DNA of 64,000 nucleotides from contig JBBDXW010000021.1 in the NCBI GenBank assembly GCA_040902105.1, positions 62,001 to 126,000 on the forward strand, written 5' to 3'. Made by a program: the position numbers and the translations under genes. Shown one piece after another: positions 58,922 through 64,000 of the stretch (the stretch's first letter is position 1; every line of letters starts with the position of its first letter). The notes beneath the pieces were generated by a model. That model saw nothing but the letters and a program-made list of their open reading frames with translations. It made no database searches and had not been told where the DNA came from. The DNA is from IDS-8 sp040902105. Lineage in GTDB: Bacteria > Pseudomonadota > Gammaproteobacteria > Steroidobacterales > Woeseiaceae.

Positions 58922-60283
58922 TCAGGGACGCATGCCGGGCGGAAGGCGGCCGCCGGGGAGGTTGCGCAGCATTTTTTTCATCCCGCCACGGGACATTTTT
59001 TTCATCATCTTTTCCATCTGCAGGTGCTGCTTCAGCAGGCGATTGACGTCCTGGATCTGCTGCCCGCTGCCCTGGGCGATGCGCCGCTTGCGCGAGCCGT
59101 TGATGGTTTTCGGAAAGCGCCGTTCTTCCTGGGTCATTGAATTGATGATCGCCACCTGGCGTCGCAGCTGTTGCTCGTTCGCGGTGTTCTGCAGGGCGGC
59201 GGGGTTGATGTTACCGAGCGGCAGCTTCTCCAGCATCGCACCGATTCCGCCCATGTTGAGCATTTGCTCGAACTGGTCGCGCAGGTCCGCCAGGTCGAAT
59301 CCCTTGCCCTTTTTGAGCTTCTTCGCGAGTTTGTCGGCCGTGTCGCGGCTGATTTTGCTTTCGATTTCCTCGACCAGCGACAGCACGTCGCCCATGCCGA
59401 GGATTCTTGACGCCATGCGGTCCGGATGAAAAAGCTCGAGAGCTTCCGTTTTTTCGCCGACGCCAAGGAAGCGTATCGGCTTGCCGGTGACCTCGGTCAC
59501 CGAGAGCGCGACGCCGCCCTTCGCATCGCCGTCGGCTTTCGTGAGGATGACCCCGGTCAGCGGCAGCCGCTGGTCGAACGCCCTGGCGGAATTTACCGCG
59601 TCCTGACCGGCCATGCTGTCGATGACGAAGAACGTTTCATGCGGCGCCGCCGCGGCATGCACCCGGACGACTTCGTCCATCATGTCCGCGTCGACGTGCA
59701 TACGACCGGCGGTATCGACGATGAGGACTTCGGCATGCTGGCGCCGGCTTTCGTCCAGCGCCCGGGTGGCTATCGCCTCCGCCTTCTCGCTGGCATCGCT
59801 GGCACAGAACTTCGCGCCCACTTCGCCGGCGAGGCGCTCCAGCTGCAGGATTGCAGCGGGCCGGTGTACATCCACGCTGACCAGCATGACCCGCTTTTTA
59901 TCCTTCTCGATGAGTCGCCGGGCGAGTTTGGCGGCCGTGGTCGTCTTGCCGGCACCCTGCAAACCGGCGAGAAGAATAACGACCGGAGGCTGTGCCCGGA
60001 GGTTGAGAGGAACCGTCTCGCTGCCAAGCAGTGTGACGAGTTCGCTGTGAATGATCTTGATCAGCGCCTGGCCGGGCGTCAGGCTTTTTCCGACTTCCTC
60101 GCCGATGGCGCGCTGCTCTACCCTTTCGATAAAGCTCTTTACGACAGGCAGCGCTACGTCGGCTTCCAGCAATGCAAGGCGCACCTGCCGCAGCGTGTCC
60201 TTGATGTTCGACTCGCTGAGCCTGCCTTTGCCGGTAAGGTTGCGGGCCGCCTGTGACAGGCGGTCCGAAAGATTGTCAAACAT
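58922..60283 (-). CDS. ffh: Signal recognition particle protein Ffh
   Basis: 453 residues: N and G domains with GLQGAGKTTTAAKLA (about 108-122) and DTAGRMHVD, then the methionine-rich M domain ending in MKKMSRGGMKKMLRNLPGG. It binds 4.5S RNA and signal sequences at the ribosome. It precedes rpsP on the same strand in reverse order (downstream), a common arrangement. Confidence 0.98.
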   Translation of the reverse strand: MFDNLSDRLSQAARNLTGKGRLSESNIKDTLRQVRLALLEADVALPVVKSFIERVEQRAIGEEVGKSLTPGQALIKIIHSELVTLLGSETVPLNLRAQPPVVILLAGLQGAGKTTTAAKLARRLIEKDKKRVMLVSVDVHRPAAILQLERLAGEVGAKFCASDASEKAEAIATRALDESRRQHAEVLIVDTAGRMHVDADMMDEVVRVHAAAAPHETFFVIDSMAGQDAVNSARAFDQRLPLTGVILTKADGDAKGGVALSVTEVTGKPIRFLGVGEKTEALELFHPDRMASRILGMGDVLSLVEEIESKISRDTADKLAKKLKKGKGFDLADLRDQFEQMLNMGGIGAMLEKLPLGNINPAALQNTANEQQLRRQVAIINSMTQEERRFPKTINGSRKRRIAQGSGQQIQDVNRLLKQHLQMEKMMKKMSRGGMKKMLRNLPGGRLPPGMRP

Positions 60284-60395
60284 GTTCGATTCGTATCCTT
60301 CAGCGGATTCCAGCTGAAAGAGATCAGTGTAACGCGAATCGATCCGCCCGGACTACGCGGAAACCGCGGTGGCGCTGCCAGTCAGAACGTGGGAA

Positions 60396-61163
60396 TCAGA
60401 CGGTGATCACTGTGCCGCGCGACAGCATGCGAATGTTCTTGTTCGGCGAGGCCGCGATAACCTGGCTGAGAATCCGTTCTTCTTCGCCGGGCTTCATGCC
60501 GGTCAGCCAGATTTCAGGCTCGTGCTTCAGCAGCGCCAGATCGCGACACAAGGTGCTCGGACAATAGTGACCCGCCGTCTCCGCCAGACTCGCAAGTTCG
60601 TCCGGAAAGGAAACCTCGATGACAAGCGCCTTTAAATCGTCATAGGCGTTCAGAACCGGCCACAGCGTTCTGTTGGTCTTGGTGTCGCCGCTCACGGCAA
60701 ACACGCCGCCGGAGTTCTGCACCGTATAGCCGATTGAAGGCACGCTGTGCGCGACATCGATGGCACGGAAGTCCCGGTGTCCGATCGTAACGGTATCGCC
60801 CGGATTGCAAACGGCATACCGGAGCATGGGGTTCGCGGGGCTGGGCAGTTCGGCGAAGTCGGGCCAGATCACCCAGTTGAACAGGTGGGTCTTGATCGCG
60901 TCCAGCGTCTCCTGCCGGCCGTACACAGTCACTGGAACGTCGACATCTTCGGTGAAGATACTGTCGATCAGCATCGGCAGTCCCGCAATGTGATCGAGGT
61001 GCGCATGCGTCAGGAACACATGCCGAATGGCAAACAGATCTTCGAGCGCCAGATCGCCGACGCCGGTTCCGGCATCCAGCAATACATCGTTGTCGATCAA
61101 CATTGCGGAGGTGCGCGAACCGGCGCCAATCCCGCCGCTGCAGCCCAATATTCTTATGCGCAT
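60396..61163 (-). CDS. MBL-fold metallo-hydrolase, possible class II cyclic-nucleotide phosphodiesterase
   Basis: 255 residues with the metal motif THAHLDHIAGLP (about 52-63), downstream histidine in DVAHSVPSIGY, and the aspartate in AVSGDTKTN. The HAHLDH motif with the following GLP and the C-terminal LTGMKPG segment resembles the class II cAMP phosphodiesterase family (CpdP, PF02112) and related RNase Z-like hydrolases. Substrate not provable from sequence. It is 112 bp upstream of ffh on the same strand and divergent from the ccsA-like gene. Confidence 0.75.
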   Translation of the reverse strand: MRIRILGCSGGIGAGSRTSAMLIDNDVLLDAGTGVGDLALEDLFAIRHVFLTHAHLDHIAGLPMLIDSIFTEDVDVPVTVYGRQETLDAIKTHLFNWVIWPDFAELPSPANPMLRYAVCNPGDTVTIGHRDFRAIDVAHSVPSIGYTVQNSGGVFAVSGDTKTNRTLWPVLNAYDDLKALVIEVSFPDELASLAETAGHYCPSTLCRDLALLKHEPEIWLTGMKPGEEERILSQVIAASPNKNIRMLSRGTVITV

Positions 61164-61320
61164 AACGCTACTGCCTTCGCAATACCGCAGTCCATTACCT
61201 GTACCTGCAACGTGCGTGCCCGGCGGATGCGTCAGTTTGCCCGGGCCAGGGTTCTATTGAACAGCACCATATGGGATGATTCGCTCGAACAAAAATTAGG
61301 GCATAGCCGACCGGGATTCT

Positions 61321-62127
61321 GTGTTTCAAATCACAATTCTTTTCTTGTACATAATCGCCGGCGTCTCCCTCGCAATGTCCCGGCTGCCGCCCTTCTCGCG
61401 ACATATCAAGGCCCTGCTGGCAATCGCATTGCTGGCCGGTGTCGCCGGACTCGCCTGGCACGGCCTGGTACTGCGAAATATGATCCTCGTGCCCGACGGT
61501 TTCACTCTGTCGCTTGGCAATACGGCTTCGTTCATCGGCTTGTTGCTCAGCCTGACGGCACTCAGTATTTCCGTCGAGCAAACGTTGCGAGGCCTGGCAT
61601 CCGGACTCCTTGTGCTCGCGGCGCTTGCCGCCGCATTTACCGGCTGGTTCGCGGCGCCTCCGGCGGACACTGCGATGACCTGGCAGATCGAGGTGCATAT
61701 CCTGATTTCCCTGCTCGCATACGGGCTTCTCACCGTGGGCGCCATCGTCGCCGTTTATGCCATCGTGCAGGATCGGCGCCTGCACGCCGGCAAGCTGGCG
61801 CCGGTGAACCAATTGTTTGCACCGCTTGAAACGAACGAGAAGCTGCTGTACGGAATTGCAGCCGTCGGCTTTGCGGCATTGCTCCTCGCCGTGTTCTCGG
61901 GGTTTGTGTTCGTGGACGACCTGTTCGCACAACACCTCGTTCACAAAACCGTGCTGTCGCTGCTGGCGCTCGTGCTGTTCGGCATTCTGCTGTGTGGGCG
62001 GCAGTTCGCCGGCTGGCGCGGACGACGCGCCGTGTACCTGTACCTGTGGGGTTTCGCGATTCTCGGGCTTGCCTATTTCGGCAATCGTTACATCCTGGAA
62101 CAGGTGCTTGGGAGAACCTGGACCTGA
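61321..62127 (+). CDS. CcsA/YpjD-like inner-membrane protein
   Basis: 268 residues with about eight hydrophobic segments. The CcsA/CcmC-type core is indicated by the histidines in WQIEVHILISLLAYGLL and LVHKTVLSLLALVLFG plus the GWRGRRA.YLY.WGF ending. It resembles E. coli YpjD, whose gene is next to ffh and divergent, as here. The family is linked to cytochrome c assembly, but the YpjD role is not settled. The GTG at 61321 is the first start. Confidence 0.85.
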   Translation: MFQITILFLYIIAGVSLAMSRLPPFSRHIKALLAIALLAGVAGLAWHGLVLRNMILVPDGFTLSLGNTASFIGLLLSLTALSISVEQTLRGLASGLLVLAALAAAFTGWFAAPPADTAMTWQIEVHILISLLAYGLLTVGAIVAVYAIVQDRRLHAGKLAPVNQLFAPLETNEKLLYGIAAVGFAALLLAVFSGFVFVDDLFAQHLVHKTVLSLLALVLFGILLCGRQFAGWRGRRAVYLYLWGFAILGLAYFGNRYILEQVLGRTWT

Positions 62128-62135
62128 GTTTGTGA

Positions 62136-62204
62136 CGATCCTGGAAAGCCCTCCCCCAACCGAGACTCCGCTGACACGTTGTGCCGTTCATGACTAATGC
62201 GGAC
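62136..62204 (+). repeat. Copy of the dispersed intergenic repeat
   Basis: CGATCCTGGAAAGCCCTCCC, CGAGACTCCGCTGACACG, TTGTGCCGTTCATGACTAAT in order. It lies between the convergent ccsA-like and radA genes, a position suited to a terminator. Confidence 0.7.
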
Positions 62205-62229
62205 CCCGAGTCTGCGCGGCCATGTGCTG

Positions 62230-63585
62230 TCAATCGAAGGCGTGGCCCAGCGCCTCATCGAGCGCGACGACGCCGAGTACTTCAATCCCCGGCGGCGCCT
62301 TCTTCGGTACATTCGCCTTCGGCACGATTGCATGAGTGAAGCCCTGTTTCGCGGCTTCGGCGATGCGTTCGGTGCCGAAACGCACCGGCCGAACCTCGCC
62401 GGCCAAACCCAGTTCGCCGAAGCTCATCAATTTGCGCTGGCAGGGACGGTCCCTGAAGCTCGACACGATCGCCAGCAGCGTCGGCAAGTCCGCGGACGTT
62501 TCGCCGATGCGCAATCCGCCGACAACATTGACGAAGACGTCCTCGCCAGCGAGCGATATGCCCCCATGCCGCTGCAGCACTGCCACCAGAAGTGACAGCC
62601 GGTTCTGATCGATGCCTTGTGCCAGCCGTTTCGCGTAGTTGCCGCCGGCCTCTGCCACGAGCGCCTGAATTTCGACCAGCAGCGGCCGGCTGCCCTCCCA
62701 CGCCACGGAGATGACACTTCCGGAACTGGACAGGGCAGTCTGCGAAAGAAAAATGGCGGAAGGATTCCTCACTTCACGAAAGCCCGCTTCAGTCATTGCG
62801 AACACGCCCATCTCGCTGCTCGCGCCGAACCGGTTCTTGACGGCGCGAACGATCGTATAGCGGCTGGCCGAATCGCTTTCGAAATAAAGCACGGTGTCTA
62901 CCATGTGCTCGACGACTCTCGGGCCCGCAATTGCGCCCTCTTTCGTCACGTGACCGATCAGGAAAAAAGCGACGTCTCTCTGCTTGGCAAACTGCACGAT
63001 GCGGCCGACGCATTCGCGCAGTTGCGCCACGGAACCCGGAGCGGACGGAAGGTCATGAGTTGCCATCGTCTGAATGGAGTCGATCACGACCGCTTGCACG
63101 CTGCCGGAGGCGACCTGTTCCAGGATGTTGTCAAGAGAGGTATCCGCCAGCAGTCTGAGTGAGGCAGCGCTTGTTCCGAGACGCCGCGAGCGCTGCGCGA
63201 CCTGGCGCAAGGACTCCTCGCCGGTTGCGTAACAGGTATGCAGCGACGCCGGCAGTTGTGCGGCAACCTGCTGTAGCAGCGTGGATTTGCCGACGCCCGG
63301 GTCACCGCCCAGCAACACCACGGAGCCGGGGACCAGGCCGCCGCCGAGCACGCGGTCGAATTCCGCAAAACCGGTCGGATGGCGTAACCCCGCAGCCTCG
63401 CCCAGGGCGTGACCCAGGTCCGTCAGTGCCGTTGGCCTCGCGCCCGGGTCACGCGCCGGAGAAATGCCGGCAAGCGCCGTTTGCACGAGCGTGTTCCAGG
63501 CCTCGCAGGCCGGGCACTGCCCCTGCCATTTCACATTGTGCGCCCCGCATTCGCTGCAAACGTATGCCGTTTTCGTTCGGGCCAT
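62230..63585 (-). CDS. radA: DNA repair protein RadA
   Basis: 451 residues: a C4 zinc finger (C10, C13, C24, C27), the Walker A site GGDPGVGKST (about 93-102), the RadA-specific KNRFG motif (VKNRFGASSEMGVF), and a Lon-like C-terminal domain (about 270-450). It promotes branch migration in recombination. Divergent from the CHASE2 gene. Confidence 0.97.
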   Translation of the reverse strand: MARTKTAYVCSECGAHNVKWQGQCPACEAWNTLVQTALAGISPARDPGARPTALTDLGHALGEAAGLRHPTGFAEFDRVLGGGLVPGSVVLLGGDPGVGKSTLLQQVAAQLPASLHTCYATGEESLRQVAQRSRRLGTSAASLRLLADTSLDNILEQVASGSVQAVVIDSIQTMATHDLPSAPGSVAQLRECVGRIVQFAKQRDVAFFLIGHVTKEGAIAGPRVVEHMVDTVLYFESDSASRYTIVRAVKNRFGASSEMGVFAMTEAGFREVRNPSAIFLSQTALSSSGSVISVAWEGSRPLLVEIQALVAEAGGNYAKRLAQGIDQNRLSLLVAVLQRHGGISLAGEDVFVNVVGGLRIGETSADLPTLLAIVSSFRDRPCQRKLMSFGELGLAGEVRPVRFGTERIAEAAKQGFTHAIVPKANVPKKAPPGIEVLGVVALDEALGHAFD

Positions 63586-63740
63586 GCGGAAATTCGATGC
63601 CTGCAGCGTTGCTGGGGAAGCGGAAGGCGCATCATAGCATCGCTGTCAAGTCATTCACGCCGTAAAAACTGCCAACCTTATCTCATTAAAAACCCTTGTT
63701 ATTTTCTATACTCTGCGCGTTCTGTAGAGAGCGGTCACCT

Positions 63741-64000
63741 TGGATAAACAGAAAAAAGAACGCCGCGACCGAATGGTCGTGCTCAGTTTCGTGAGCGCAC
63801 TGTTGCTGCTCGTATACGGCCCTGCGGCGGAATGGTTTCTTGCGGTTGACCGGCTGCTGTACGACCAGATAGCCGCACACGTCGGCAACGAAGCGCTCGA
63901 GGACGGTGTGATCGTGAGCATCAATCCGGCGAAAAAGGAACCGTCGGAACTGTCCGACCTCTACGGCGAACTCGTGAGCAAATTCACGGACATGGACGCC
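63741..64000 (+). CDS. CHASE2-domain sensor protein, N-terminal part
   Basis: The gene runs off the window; about 86 residues are seen. A charged start (LDKQKKERRDR) is followed by one membrane helix (MVVLSFVSALLLLVYGPAAE), then VDRLLYDQIAAHV and DGVIVSINP, which fits the beginning of an extracytoplasmic CHASE2 domain. The output domain (cyclase, kinase or GGDEF) is outside. The TTG at 63741 is assumed; an ATG at 63774 is the alternative. Confidence 0.65.

Overview
The window looks like a chromosomal contig from a gammaproteobacterium of fairly high GC, possibly a marine or sediment lineage such as Woeseiales, Steroidobacterales or Chromatiales. That placement is inferred from gene content: gcvR-bcp linkage, the Mla lipid-transport operon, rpsP-rimM-trmD-rplS next to ffh, HslR, SppA, RadA and a suf operon with sufU and sufT. 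No rRNA, tRNA, CRISPR array or prophage was seen.

Left core block (1-22.4 kb): end of gcvR, bcp, a BepA-type M48 protease, mlaA, then a leftward mlaFEDCB operon behind a class I aldolase. A divergent rightward operon sufR-B-C-D-S-U-T follows, with a perfect palindrome in front of sufR, then a SixA-type phosphatase. Leftward sdaA and putA, hslR, and rightward kbl-tdh complete an amino-acid catabolism group (serine, proline, threonine to glycine).

Accessory block (about 22.4-50.5 kb): lower GC and AT-richer codons. It is edged on the left by a P-type ATPase remnant and scrambled IS3 and IS91 debris, and on the right by an IS3 orfB tail and a broken mauA. Almost every gene inside is leftward and exported or membrane-bound: one TonB-dependent receptor, two paralogous S9 peptidases, one S10 carboxypeptidase, five secreted-type amidohydrolases of three sequence types, and one decayed amidohydrolase. 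Also present are a cytosolic Amidohydro_2 enzyme, an IacB-like small protein, an MFS carrier, a VOC protein, an aminotransferase and a GntR/FCD regulator. The layout suggests uptake and stepwise breakdown of an unknown peptide- or amide-linked compound. Internal duplication is clear: paralogous pairs plus a repeated intergenic block of about 200 bp.

Right core block (50.6-64 kb): sppA, a TRAP transporter operon (tatT-dctP-dctQ-dctM), rplS-trmD-rimM-rpsP, ffh, an MBL-fold hydrolase, a CcsA/YpjD-like membrane protein, radA and the start of a CHASE2-domain protein. A dispersed repeat with the core GTGCCGTTCATGAATAATGC sits between core genes at 19.5, 22.4, 50.6, 58.9 and 62.2 kb. No copy was seen inside the accessory block.
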